Source: Thiocystis violascens DSM 198 (GTDB taxonomy: Bacteria > Pseudomonadota > Gammaproteobacteria > Chromatiales > Chromatiaceae). From it: 64,000 bases of DNA. The stretch covers positions 1,769,478 to 1,833,477 of the forward strand of contig NC_018012.1 of assembly GCF_000227745.2 (NCBI RefSeq), given 5' to 3'. The position numbers and the translations under genes were made by a program. The notes below the pieces were generated by a model. The model did not search any database. It was not told the DNA's origin and saw only the letters and a program-made list of their open reading frames with translations. Below are positions 25,707 to 33,468 of this stretch, one piece after another; position 1 is the stretch's first letter, and each line of letters starts with the position of its first letter.

Positions 25707-26358
25707 GTGCACGCAGTCGGTCGAGCTGTCTCTGATCGAGAACGTCCAGACGGTCGCGCTCAAGGCCGAGAACCGCCGGCTGCGCGGCGCGCTCAAGGAG
25801 CGCTTCAAGCCGTCCAACATCATCGGCCATTCCAAGCCGATGCAAGAGGTCTACAACCTCATCGAGAAGGTCACCCGCTCCAAGACCACGGCGCTGATTC
25901 TGGGCGAGAGTGGCGTCGGCAAGGAGCTGGTCGCCAACGCGATTCACTACCATGGCACCAACTCGATCGGCCCCTTCATCAAATTCAACTGCGCCGCGCT
26001 GCCCGAGACCGTCATCGAGAGCGAGCTGTTCGGCCATGAGGAAGGCTCCTTCACCGGCGTAACCGCGCAGCGCAAGGGCCGTTTCGAGGAGGCGCACGGC
26101 GGCACCATCTTCATCGACGGCGTGCGCTTCATTGCCACCCGCACCGTCGAACACTACTGTCAGGGCGGCGAAGGCGACGAGGATAAGCGCGAGGTCATCC
26201 TGCGCGCGCTCGCCGATTGCTCGGCCCTCTTTGTCGCCCGCGTTGGCGACGGACCGCGCGCCAAGCTCACGGCGGCGGGAATCACGCCGGTCGATGACTA
26301 TCCATTTGGGGCGATCGAGGAGTCCATTGGTGTCTGGTATCGAATCGCGACGGATTAA
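25707..26358 (+). pseudogene. Chimera: AnfA activator AAA+ domain joined in frame to NifB C-terminus
   Basis: QSVELSLIENVQTVALKAEN and KERFKPSNIIGHSKPMQEVY begin the sigma-54 activator region of AnfA/VnfA, with Walker A GESGVGKELVA and the GAFTGA loop variant EGSFTGVTAQ. At about 26121, after GGTIFIDG, the frame runs straight into VRFIATRTVEHYCQGGEGDE and ALFVARVGDGPRAKL, the NifX-like C-terminal domain of NifB. The AAA+ second half, DNA-binding HTH and NifB radical-SAM core are missing. The open frame continues upstream to 25639. It ends overlapping the rsgA stop. Confidence 0.85.
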
Positions 26359-27428
26359 TCGCGATTTTTCAGGTCCGTTTTGACCGACTTGATGTATCGA
26401 CCGAAGTCCCGATCCTTCTTTCTTTTTTCGGCATGGGACATCTGGTGGAAATCGGACTCTCCGCTGAGCTTCAGGTAGCTTTCAATCTGTTCACGGCTGA
26501 TGTCGCCGGAATCCACCGCCCCGCGAACGGCACAACCCGGCTCGCCTCGATGCGTGCAGTCGCGATAACGGCAGTTGGAGGCGAGATCGGCGATGTCGGC
26601 ATAACGACTTGCGATGCCGCTTTCCGCGCCGACGATGCCGAATTCGCGCATCCCAGGGTTGTCAATCACCAGCGCGCCGCCGTCGAGACGAATCAGCTCA
26701 CGGCGAACGGTCGTGTGCCGTCCTTCGCCCGTGCCGCTGACCGCCCCGGTCTCCAACCGCTCACGGTCGATCAGACGATTGATCAGGGTGCTCTTGCCAA
26801 CCCCCGACGAGCCGACGAAGCAATAGGTTTTTCCTGGCGCCAGCAACCGCTTGAATTCATCCAGGCCATCCCGCGTGACGTTGCTCAAGGTCAGGACCGG
26901 CGCCATGAGTCCAATCGAATCGATTTCGGCCAGTTGCGCGGCGAGCACGGCAGGCTCCACCAGATCGGTCTTGGTGAGCAGAATGCAGGGGTCGGCCCCG
27001 CCATCCATGACCATCACCAGATAGCGTTCCAACCGCTTCGGATTGAAATCGACATGACAGGACTGGACGATCACGACCCTGTCCAGATTCGCCGCGATCA
27101 TCTGGTCGTCGGTGGCGTTCCCGGCTGACTTTCTGCGCAGTGAGGTCCGGCGCTCCAGGATCGCGTGAACCACCCCGAAAGCGTCGCCCGGCTGTCTGTC
27201 CAAACACACCCAATCGCCCACGCAGGGCAATTCGTGGGAGAACTGGTGGCGGTACCGATAGCTGCCGGCCAGTTTCGCCCGGAAATGGCCGTTCTGGTCC
27301 ACAAGCAATAACTGATCGCGATCCACGGCGGCAACGCGGGCGATGGTTTCACCCGGCTTGCATTCCGCCCTGCGTTCGAACCAGTCGCTCCAGCCCAGTT
27401 CATGCAGTTCAGGGTGCTGATCGCTCAT
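26355..27428 (-). CDS. rsgA: Ribosome small-subunit-dependent GTPase A
   Basis: A 357-residue circularly permuted GTPase that helps mature the 30S subunit. The OB-fold is N-terminal; G4-like LTKTDL precedes G1 GSSGVGKSTLINRL (about 207-220) and G3-like DNPGMREFG. The Zn knuckle CRYRDCTHRGEPGC is C-terminal, and a basic tail KRKKDRDFGRYIKSVKTDLK ends the protein. The frame is full length and intact. It converges on the anfA-nifB chimera with a few bases of overlap, so one deletion endpoint lies near this gene's end. Confidence 0.95.
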   Translation of the reverse strand: MSDQHPELHELGWSDWFERRAECKPGETIARVAAVDRDQLLLVDQNGHFRAKLAGSYRYRHQFSHELPCVGDWVCLDRQPGDAFGVVHAILERRTSLRRKSAGNATDDQMIAANLDRVVIVQSCHVDFNPKRLERYLVMVMDGGADPCILLTKTDLVEPAVLAAQLAEIDSIGLMAPVLTLSNVTRDGLDEFKRLLAPGKTYCFVGSSGVGKSTLINRLIDRERLETGAVSGTGEGRHTTVRRELIRLDGGALVIDNPGMREFGIVGAESGIASRYADIADLASNCRYRDCTHRGEPGCAVRGAVDSGDISREQIESYLKLSGESDFHQMSHAEKRKKDRDFGRYIKSVKTDLKNRD

Positions 27429-27464
27429 GATCCTTCTCTATAAATAGCGATTTTGATTTTGATA

Positions 27465-27490
27465 GTAGGGGCGAATTAATTCGCCCCTAC
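27465..27490. repeat. Perfect 26-base palindrome
   Basis: GTAGGGGCGAATTAATTCGCCCCTAC reads the same on both strands with no loop. It lies 37 bases upstream of rsgA and 42 bases beyond the end of the DUF2442 gene. Such TAGGGGCGAATTAATTCGCCCCTA units are dispersed repeats in some bacteria. No T-run follows. Confidence 0.8.
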
Positions 27491-27531
27491 ATCGCTTGTC
27501 AGGCGCTTATTTGGAAGCACAGGAAAGTACG

Positions 27532-27822
27532 CTACCCGGTTGAACGCGCGGCATGGTGCCGGCGCCGAGCAAATTGCTGGACGATCTCTGGTGGCGCCGG
27601 TATCAAATGCGCCTCGATGGTATCAGCGGAAAGATCGGCACTGCATGCCCACTCAATAAAAGAGCCGCCGTTGTGAACAGCCGTGAATTCATCATCGTCT
27701 TGGAGGGCGGCGAAGACCTCCCCTGTCAGATAAGGCTTAATATCAAATAAGCCCATAGCGCCGTCTTCAGACGCGACGAGAAGAACGTGATTTTCCAAAT
27801 GGATAATTTCAGCAATTCTCAT
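27532..27822 (-). CDS. DUF2442 domain protein
   Basis: A 96-residue protein: MRIAEIIHLENHVLLVASED, GLFDIKPYLTGEVFAALQDD and NGGSFIEWACSADLSADTIE match the DUF2442 pattern. These small proteins commonly occur next to DUF4160 proteins in toxin-antitoxin-like pairs. No DUF4160 frame is visible: the ISAs1 copy is inserted 86 bases upstream of the start and may have removed the partner or promoter. Confidence 0.8.
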   Translation of the reverse strand: MRIAEIIHLENHVLLVASEDGAMGLFDIKPYLTGEVFAALQDDDEFTAVHNGGSFIEWACSADLSADTIEAHLIPAPPEIVQQFARRRHHAARSTG

Positions 27823-27908
27823 TTACTAAGTCTCTGATTGGAAATGATTTTTTGCTGTTGAAGGCAGGCCTTATTCTGCTTAGATACTTATGGATTTGGG
27901 GGGCAATC

Positions 27909-29203
27909 CAGGGCAATCGCATCAAGCGCTGCTAACATTAGCGGGTACCGATGTATCAGCGTCGCCCTTCCTCTGAGGCGACTCGAAGAGCAATTTCGAC
28001 AGGTAGGACTCGTCCCAACCGGCTTTCAAGCGTTTGTTCTGGATGCCGAGCTTGGTGCCGTCATTCTTGAGGCGCGAGAGGGCGAGGTGACGCAGGACGG
28101 CAAGATTCTCGCGCGCCACCGGATCGCGGACACGGCACTCATCCTCACGAAAGGCGATATCGAGATTCCAATGCAACCCGTTTTCGATGCCCCAGTGACC
28201 GCGTACTGCGTGGGCAAAGCGCGCGGCGCTGGTGCCGATGCTGCCAATGAAATAGCGGGTCTCGACCGAGACCTTGCCGGCGACCTCACGGCGCGATTCA
28301 ACCATGCCGATCATGTTCATTGCCTCCCACGAGGCGCTGTGCGGCACGCCGGAAAGATCGCCCAAGGTTTGGTAGCGACGGGTTTCGAGACGACCATGCC
28401 CTCGCTCGACGGTTTCGAGGAATGCCGAATCGACACCGGCGTAGCCTCTGGCGTCGGCGTCGATGAACGCCTCCTCGACCTCGGCGGCCAGCGTTTCCTG
28501 GTTGCCTTTGAGCGCGAGCACATAGTCCCCTCCCTGGTGGATGATCTGCGCGGCAATCTTGGTCTGGCAGCCCATGGCGTCGATGGTGACGATGCAGCCC
28601 TCCAGCTTCAGCCACTCCAGCAGACGTGGAATGGCCGTGATCTCATTGGATTTGGCGTCGGTGGCGACCTGTCCGAGCACCACCCGATTGGCCGTCGCCC
28701 AGGCACTGACCAGGTGCAACGCCGCCAAGCCCTTGCCGCGGCTGTGGGAGCGGCGCAGGGTCTTGCCATCGACGGCAATGATCTCTTCGGGGATCAGTTC
28801 GGCCACCGACGCGCTCCATTGGCGAAAGCAGGCGGCAAACTGTGCGGGATCGATGAGCGCAAACACCCGCCCGAAGGTGTCGTGCGACGGAATGCCCGCG
28901 GGCAGTTTCAGAAACGTGCGCAGCCACGCCTCCTTGGCCTGTCCGAACGTCTCGACACCCACCCAACCGTCGGCGCCACTGAAGGACGCCGCGATGGTGA
29001 TCACGATCATCTCACTTAAGAGGTGCCGTCGTTGGATCGCGCTGCGCGGCTCGTCCAGCGGGGCAAAATGGTGCGCAATCGATCGCTCCACACTCAAGTC
29101 GCACATCGGCGAGATCTCCCCAAGATTCTAAAGACTCAAATCATTGGGGCCGCAGTACGGATTGTCTAACAGTATGCGCTAATGCGTTGATGCGATTGCC
29201 CTG
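27909..29203 (-). mobile_element. ISAs1-family insertion sequence, copy 2, with target duplication
   Basis: Same 1295-base element and orientation as copy 1, with inverted ends CAGGGCAATCGCATCAA. It is flanked by the perfect ten-base direct repeat GGGGGCAATC (27899-27908 and 29204-29213), proving simple insertion. The two copies enclose 15.8 kb and could recombine to delete it. The insertion lies 40 bases past the retron effector's stop. Confidence 0.95.
27922..29106 (-). CDS. ISAs1-family transposase, second copy
   Basis: A 394-residue protein identical in sequence to the one at 10861-12045, with the DDE residues in the same motifs (AVDGKTLRR, TIDAMGCQ, WGIENGLHW). Intact, so the element may be able to move. 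Identity between copies 17 kb apart indicates recent transposition or gene conversion. Confidence 0.95.
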   Translation of the reverse strand: MCDLSVERSIAHHFAPLDEPRSAIQRRHLLSEMIVITIAASFSGADGWVGVETFGQAKEAWLRTFLKLPAGIPSHDTFGRVFALIDPAQFAACFRQWSASVAELIPEEIIAVDGKTLRRSHSRGKGLAALHLVSAWATANRVVLGQVATDAKSNEITAIPRLLEWLKLEGCIVTIDAMGCQTKIAAQIIHQGGDYVLALKGNQETLAAEVEEAFIDADARGYAGVDSAFLETVERGHGRLETRRYQTLGDLSGVPHSASWEAMNMIGMVESRREVAGKVSVETRYFIGSIGTSAARFAHAVRGHWGIENGLHWNLDIAFREDECRVRDPVARENLAVLRHLALSRLKNDGTKLGIQNKRLKAGWDESYLSKLLFESPQRKGDADTSVPANVSSA

Positions 29204-29243
29204 GGGGGCAATCTCGTTCACCATAGCCTGCCTTACTACATGT

Positions 29244-30575
29244 CTACTGCGTAAGAAACAGCTCTATAACTTGGGCGAATTCACGCATTTCATCTTCATT
29301 TTTATTGCATAGGTACTCGAATATTCGTTGCTGAGACATAAGCCGTTGGCGAATGATTTCATTGAAAAGTGTCTTCGCGTTTTTGGCTTTTGAATCATCA
29401 GTGAGTCGAGGCGAGAAGTCAGGTTGCTGATAATGTGCATACAACGCCTTTTCTACGCTCTCGAATGGAATGCAGTAAGTTAAAGGTCTACGCGCTATTC
29501 GGTATTTTTTTTGATCGCCATCCAATATCGCGATAACATTTTCGGCATCCGAGAGAAAGCCATCTCTCGCATTCTGGTCAAGCATTTCGATCACATTTCC
29601 GCTTCCGCCAATGTATATTACAATAAAGCTGAAAAATGTGTCTTGACAGTATCTCGATATCGCATACTCGATGAATTCCTTCAAAACGTCATCTTCCGTT
29701 AGGATGTATCGATCCCAACCTTTGAAACCGTATAGCAAGCTCTTTACATAATTGTAGGACGCAGGTCGGAGCTGTGTATTATTTCCTACCGTTTCCATGT
29801 AATAAAGCTCATTTGGGAGAAGGGTTCTCATCATTGCCAAGGAATGCGTTGTGAAGGTTATTTTTACCCCATATTTGTCGGCTAACTTTCTGAGTTCGGT
29901 AACTAGCCGAACCTGCGCAGCAGCGTCAAGAGAAATGTCGATTTCGTCAACGAATATAAATCTGTATCTTGATCGTATTCTCTTGTATAAATTGACAAGA
30001 AAATATTCGGCGGAGCTGAAATAGTCTTCGCGGATATACATGCCATTCGGCAGATTTCTGCAGTAGTACGTAGATCGTTTTATGGTCACCTCAACCAAGT
30101 CAGAAAACTTCTCGTTACCGTATATGCTGGACAGAAAATTGATCAATTCCGATGGGATAGTGAAACTGCGAAGTATTAAGGCTTTTCGGATATCTAGATC
30201 GGCATCGCTGACAGACTTGAAGAAATTAAACCTATCACCAAAGGGAATTGATAATTCGACTGAGACAGCGTGCTTAAATGAGCTAGGTATCACTTGGCGG
30301 CAGTTGAGGCTTCGGATGCTATTATCGTAAGAGAACGCGATTCGTATATCGTCAAGATCGTATTCAATCGTGCTGTCTACGTTGAAAATTCCGTCGGCCG
30401 CTGTAGTGGTGAAAGTATCGGCGAGTTGGATGTTTCTTATCGCTCTGGCTAGAGTTGTCTTTCCGCATCCATTCTTTCCAGCGATGGCCATGATGCCATG
30501 CAGGTCAAGATCTATTGTGACCTGAAGAAACTCGATGTGCTGAATATTCCTCAGCGTGACAATAAGATTCATCAA
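29244..30575 (-). CDS. Retron effector: ATPase with TOPRIM nuclease domain (Eco8/OLD-like)
   Basis: A 443-residue protein. The ATPase part has Walker A AGKNGCGKTTLARA (about 32-45) and Walker B RYRFIFVDEIDISLD, with the switch His in TFTTHSLAMM. It continues into a TOPRIM-like domain with the Glu in YILTEDDVLKEF and the acidic cluster AILDGDQKK. This layout matches OLD-family effectors of type I-B (Eco8-like) retrons. Its start overlaps the reverse transcriptase stop by four bases. It is AT-rich compared with the backbone. In such retrons the RT and its DNA-RNA hybrid restrain the effector until a phage disturbs them. Confidence 0.8.
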   Translation of the reverse strand: MMNLIVTLRNIQHIEFLQVTIDLDLHGIMAIAGKNGCGKTTLARAIRNIQLADTFTTTAADGIFNVDSTIEYDLDDIRIAFSYDNSIRSLNCRQVIPSSFKHAVSVELSIPFGDRFNFFKSVSDADLDIRKALILRSFTIPSELINFLSSIYGNEKFSDLVEVTIKRSTYYCRNLPNGMYIREDYFSSAEYFLVNLYKRIRSRYRFIFVDEIDISLDAAAQVRLVTELRKLADKYGVKITFTTHSLAMMRTLLPNELYYMETVGNNTQLRPASYNYVKSLLYGFKGWDRYILTEDDVLKEFIEYAISRYCQDTFFSFIVIYIGGSGNVIEMLDQNARDGFLSDAENVIAILDGDQKKYRIARRPLTYCIPFESVEKALYAHYQQPDFSPRLTDDSKAKNAKTLFNEIIRQRLMSQQRIFEYLCNKNEDEMREFAQVIELFLTQ

Positions 30576-31525
30576 TCGAAAGACCGGTGAAGGAACATGT
30601 CTATGACCGTGGCGCCGTACTTGCGTCGTAACTTTTCTAGGTATCTCTGGTCAATTGTATTGATATAGTTTAAGAAGCCAGAGACACGCTTCATGCCTTT
30701 GTCAAAATCCAAGCCTGTTTTGTTAAGAAATTTATCTTTGTCTCGGACGTAAAAATATAACAGTGTTTCAGTTTCTCTGCGTATCTTTGAGTCTACGCTA
30801 ATCTGTCCGTTTGGCAAGATGAGCATTCCGAGTATCTTTACTTTTCCCCCAATGTGAAAGTGGCGACACTTGCGCTCGTTCAATTGCAGTCTCCCAGCGG
30901 TAATCACCGATAAAGTTTGTGTGACGTAGTCCTTAATGTCGCTAGGTAGTTCTCGATCTAGTGCTGAGATAATAATATCGTCTGAGTATCTCGTGTATAT
31001 CGCAGAATTCGAATTACAATAAGCCTGTAATTGGTCGTCAAAGGGGCGAAGGACTGCGTTTGTTATCGTTGGCGAAGTGGGAAATCCCGTGGGCAATGTG
31101 TCGCCGACGCAGACCAGATCTAGGATTCTTTCCTTGTAGAAGTCGATGTCAGAAATCGGTACAGAGTCGTAGCCAAACGAGATCGTTTTATTGACCATCT
31201 CGCGATTGATATTTGTGAAAAAAGAGCTTATATCGGCTTGGAAAAAGTGCCTACTCTTCGCGTGGGGAATGACTGCGTCATACGTGCTAACGCCTTTTCG
31301 GTAGGAAAAGACAACATCTCTGTTGACAGGTAGATGCTCGAAGAGAAATAGGTTAAGGAACGTATGAAACGTCTTAAGTTTCTGATTTGGCTTCAGGATC
31401 TCCCTCGTTTTTTCACGATCTAGATATTGAGTTCGCTCATAGTTGCGAGAGATTTCCCCGTTCACGAAATCCTGAAAATCGAATTTGTCGTGATACATCG
31501 CTCTAAAGAGCGATTCGAGGGGCAT
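30572..31525 (-). CDS. Retron-type reverse transcriptase
   Basis: A 317-residue protein from MPLESLFRAMYHDKFDFQDF at 31525, selected for its SD-like AGGA and family-typical length; the open frame reaches a TTG at 31666, which overlaps the ncRNA stems. Catalytic Asp lies in HFFQADISSFF (D98), and TRYSDDIIIS (180-183) is a YSDD variant of the YADD box. DAVIPH just before motif A resembles the retron NAxxH signature, and LPTGFPTSPTITNAVL is the motif B region. An effector gene follows directly and structured RNA precedes it, the standard retron order. AT-rich, so acquired. Confidence 0.85.
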   Translation of the reverse strand: MPLESLFRAMYHDKFDFQDFVNGEISRNYERTQYLDREKTREILKPNQKLKTFHTFLNLFLFEHLPVNRDVVFSYRKGVSTYDAVIPHAKSRHFFQADISSFFTNINREMVNKTISFGYDSVPISDIDFYKERILDLVCVGDTLPTGFPTSPTITNAVLRPFDDQLQAYCNSNSAIYTRYSDDIIISALDRELPSDIKDYVTQTLSVITAGRLQLNERKCRHFHIGGKVKILGMLILPNGQISVDSKIRRETETLLYFYVRDKDKFLNKTGLDFDKGMKRVSGFLNYINTIDQRYLEKLRRKYGATVIDMFLHRSFD

Positions 31526-31649
31526 TTTTGGTCCTGAGGTAACAGCATTGGTCATGGCGTATGTCTTTTCCATAGCCTGATGAATGTGCTTCATCCGGCT
31601 GTGCGTTCGCTTCTGTAAAGGTAGGTGGTGCCCTTGATCCTTATTTGCG

Positions 31650-31800
31650 ATATGCGTTAAACTCAAAGAATGCTAGCGACTAGGAGCATCTCCAGTCATT
31701 CACGCTAGCCTCTACCCGGTGCTGATCTACTTTTGAGTTTGTGCGCCCCTCTGACAATTTGCAGACGGGGCGCACAAATCGTAGACATGCCTCTGCTGTC
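31650..31800 (-). ncRNA. Candidate retron msr-msd RNA
   Basis: Upstream of the RT on the same strand are nested inverted repeats. GTGCGCCCC with GGGGCGCAC (31776-31740, inner stem TCTG/CAGA) forms one strong hairpin. AAACTCAAAAG with CTTTGAGTTT (31739-31659) encloses GGCTAGCG/CGCTAGC, which encloses GACTGGAG/CTCCTAGTC. A compact hairpin followed by a long stem is the expected look of msr and msd. The branching G and the a1/a2 arms were not assigned with certainty, so the ends are approximate. Confidence 0.5.
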
Positions 31801-31843
31801 GGTCTAGTCGATCTGATTACCCCCATCCCCCTCCCATGCTTCA

Positions 31844-31990
31844 CTAAGCATGCATCACCATGCGGGTTTCCAGCGCCGTCGGGGTGCTGATCAGCACCTG
31901 CGGCGCTTGTTGGATGATGCCGACGAAGACCTCGCGTTCGGGTTCCCCAAAGGCGATCGCCACCAGCGCCGAGGTATCGATGACGATCAC
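31844..31990 (-). pseudogene. vapC: VapC PIN-domain toxin truncated next to the retron
   Basis: A GTG overlapping the antitoxin stop opens VIVIDTSALVAIAFGEPERE with the first catalytic Asp. It continues LISTPTALETRMVMHA and stops at TAG (31844) after 48 residues; VapC toxins have about 130. The stop lies in the loop of the palindrome CATGCTTCACTAAGCATG (31835-31852), beyond which the retron region begins. The remaining acidic residues needed for RNA cleavage are absent, so the toxin should be inactive. Confidence 0.75.
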
Positions 31991-32217
31991 TTGGGAAGCC
32001 CCAGGTCGTCCCAAGCCAGGGGATCGAGGGCGTCAGTTCGGTCAGGGATACGGTCGAACTGGGCCAGCAGGCTGGCGGCGGGCGGACGGGCGCTCTCCAG
32101 CTCGGAAAGCAGTCGATCAACCGCGCGTTCAACGGCCGCCGTTTTGTTTAAACCCGTCGCTCTGGCGAGCCGCTCGACCTTAACGATAACGGTGGGATTG
32201 GCGATCTGGAGGGGCAT
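31987..32217 (-). CDS. vapB: VapB-type antitoxin
   Basis: A 76-residue protein starting MPLQIANPTVIVKVERLARA, typical of the PSK_trans_fac/VapB group in which the N-terminal part binds DNA and the C-terminus (RTDALDPLAWDDLGLPK) binds the toxin. The start at 32217 is preferred; the long frame to 32475 runs through the palindromic repeat. The repeat (copy C) lies directly upstream. Its toxin partner is truncated. Confidence 0.8.
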   Translation of the reverse strand: MPLQIANPTVIVKVERLARATGLNKTAAVERAVDRLLSELESARPPAASLLAQFDRIPDRTDALDPLAWDDLGLPK

Positions 32218-32254
32218 GGGCAAGTCCTTGGATGTTGAGATCAATGTCGTCGAT

Positions 32255-32343
32255 ATTAAACCGCGTCCGGTGCGAGATGCGATGTTTGGGGATTGAGTCG
32301 GCCTTGGCAAAATCGACGACTGTTGGCGCTGGCGCGGTTTAAG
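32255..32343 (-). repeat. Single-module TTAAACCGCG palindromic repeat, copy C
   Basis: About 89 bases framed by TTAAACCGCG and CGCGGTTTAA. The interior (GATTGAGTCGGCCTTGGCAAAATCGACGA, read in two parts) matches the reverse complement of module 2 in copies A and B and the first module of copy D. It sits between vapB and the nifE remnant. From 32344 to 32601 I see no supported gene. Confidence 0.85.
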
Positions 32344-32601
32344 AGACGATCGTTCGCTCGGAAATGTCCGTTGACCGCGGGAATCGTTCTGATCGGTACG
32401 GCTGGCGCTGTTCGGGCCGGTATGCGCGAAGGGCAGGGCGGATCGATCGGATTCATGACTGGCGCCTTCAGACATCTGATCGGATTGAATTCATTCGGGA
32501 TTCAGGTCAGCGGTCGAGCCGTTTCCCCATCGCCGCAACCCGACTGGCACCAGGTTTGCTCTATCGCTCCCGAGCAGCGACCGCTCATCGGGAGACACCG
32601 A

Positions 32602-33109
32602 ATGAATGCCAGCGAGATTACCGCCCTCCAGGACGAACCGGCCTGTGCGCACAACCACAAGAACAAGTCATGCTGCGCGCGGGCGAAGCCGGGTGCGACC
32701 CAGGGCGGCTGTGCCTTCGATGGGGCGCGCAATACCCTGGTCCCCATCGCCGATGCCGCGCATCTGGTGCATGGGCCGATCGGCTGCGCCGGCTCATCCT
32801 GGGACAATCGCGGTTCGCGCTCCAGCGGCGCCCGTCTCTTCCGGGTCGGCATGACCACCGATCTCTCGGAGCTGGATGTCATCCTGGGGCGCGGCGAGAA
32901 GCGGCTCTTCTTCGCCATCCGTCAGGCGATCGAAACCCATCGTCCGGCGGCGGTCTTCGTCTATTACGGCAACAAGAATCTCGGCAACCGCATCGCCGGG
33001 GATGTCCTGCTCAAGCACGTCATCGGCACCCGCGAGCCCGATCCGGCGGGCGCCGGTGTCCGCCCGGCGTCCCGGTCTCCGCATTCACGACATCATTCTC
33101 AAAAGTTAG
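32602..33109 (+). pseudogene. nifE: NifE (FeMo-cofactor scaffold) with precise internal deletion and truncated end
   Basis: [20 protein letters not shown] opens a clear NifE: the Cys pattern [35 protein letters not shown] and [30 protein letters not shown] is joined directly to [20 protein letters not shown]: about 35-40 residues expected between AVFVY and FYGxKNLGNR (the NTCVPALIGDD region) are missing in frame. After GTREPDP a frame change leads to [10 protein letters not shown], the next conserved block, then similarity stops at about 33105. Normal NifE has about 460-480 residues. The unshifted frame runs to 33219. Confidence 0.88.
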
Positions 33110-33180
33110 AGCCTCCACGAAAACCGGGGCGGTCATATCGCGGTATGATTATGCAACGCTGGTTTTTTCGTGGTCGTGGC
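33110..33180. repeat. Imperfect inverted repeat after the nifE remnant
   Basis: CCACGAAAACCGG (33115-33127) faces CTGGTTTTTTCGTGG (33159-33173), giving a stem of about a dozen bases with a 30-base loop. It marks the point at which NifE similarity ends. Neither terminator nor operator function can be claimed. Confidence 0.5.
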
Positions 33181-33191
33181 GCATCCTGTTC

Positions 33192-33377
33192 ATGCCGAAT
33201 TTCGCGCAGCGAGTCCTAAAGAAGCTAGAAGACGCCGGCATGAAAATCTCGGGGGCGGATCGATTCGTGATTGGGGCATCGCAAATGCTTATTGCCGTAT
33301 CGGATGAACAGCTGACATTCGAGGACTTCAGGAACCGATTGGAATGCCTGCGTTTACGGTTGGCCACTCGCTTTTGA
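33192..33377 (+). CDS. Small hypothetical protein of uncertain reality
   Basis: Sixty-one residues, [20 protein letters not shown] followed by [20 protein letters not shown] and a basic end. Composition is protein-like with amphipathic helices, but no family is recognised and the start has no strong RBS. It lies between the nifE remnant and the arsenic operon. Confidence 0.3.
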   Translation: MPNFAQRVLKKLEDAGMKISGADRFVIGASQMLIAVSDEQLTFEDFRNRLECLRLRLATRF

Positions 33378-33468
33378 TGCGCGCGGCAAATACTCGATCC
33401 GCCCACCCCTGCATCCTTTTCGCCCTGCTTCGTCTTTATTCCCAATCAAGCCACCGATTTTTCTACTC

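Noticed and set aside
10848..29203. Composite transposon formed by the two ISAs1 copies
   Set aside because: No outer target duplication matches between the left side of copy 1 and the right side of copy 2; copy 2 has its own duplication, so the copies inserted separately.
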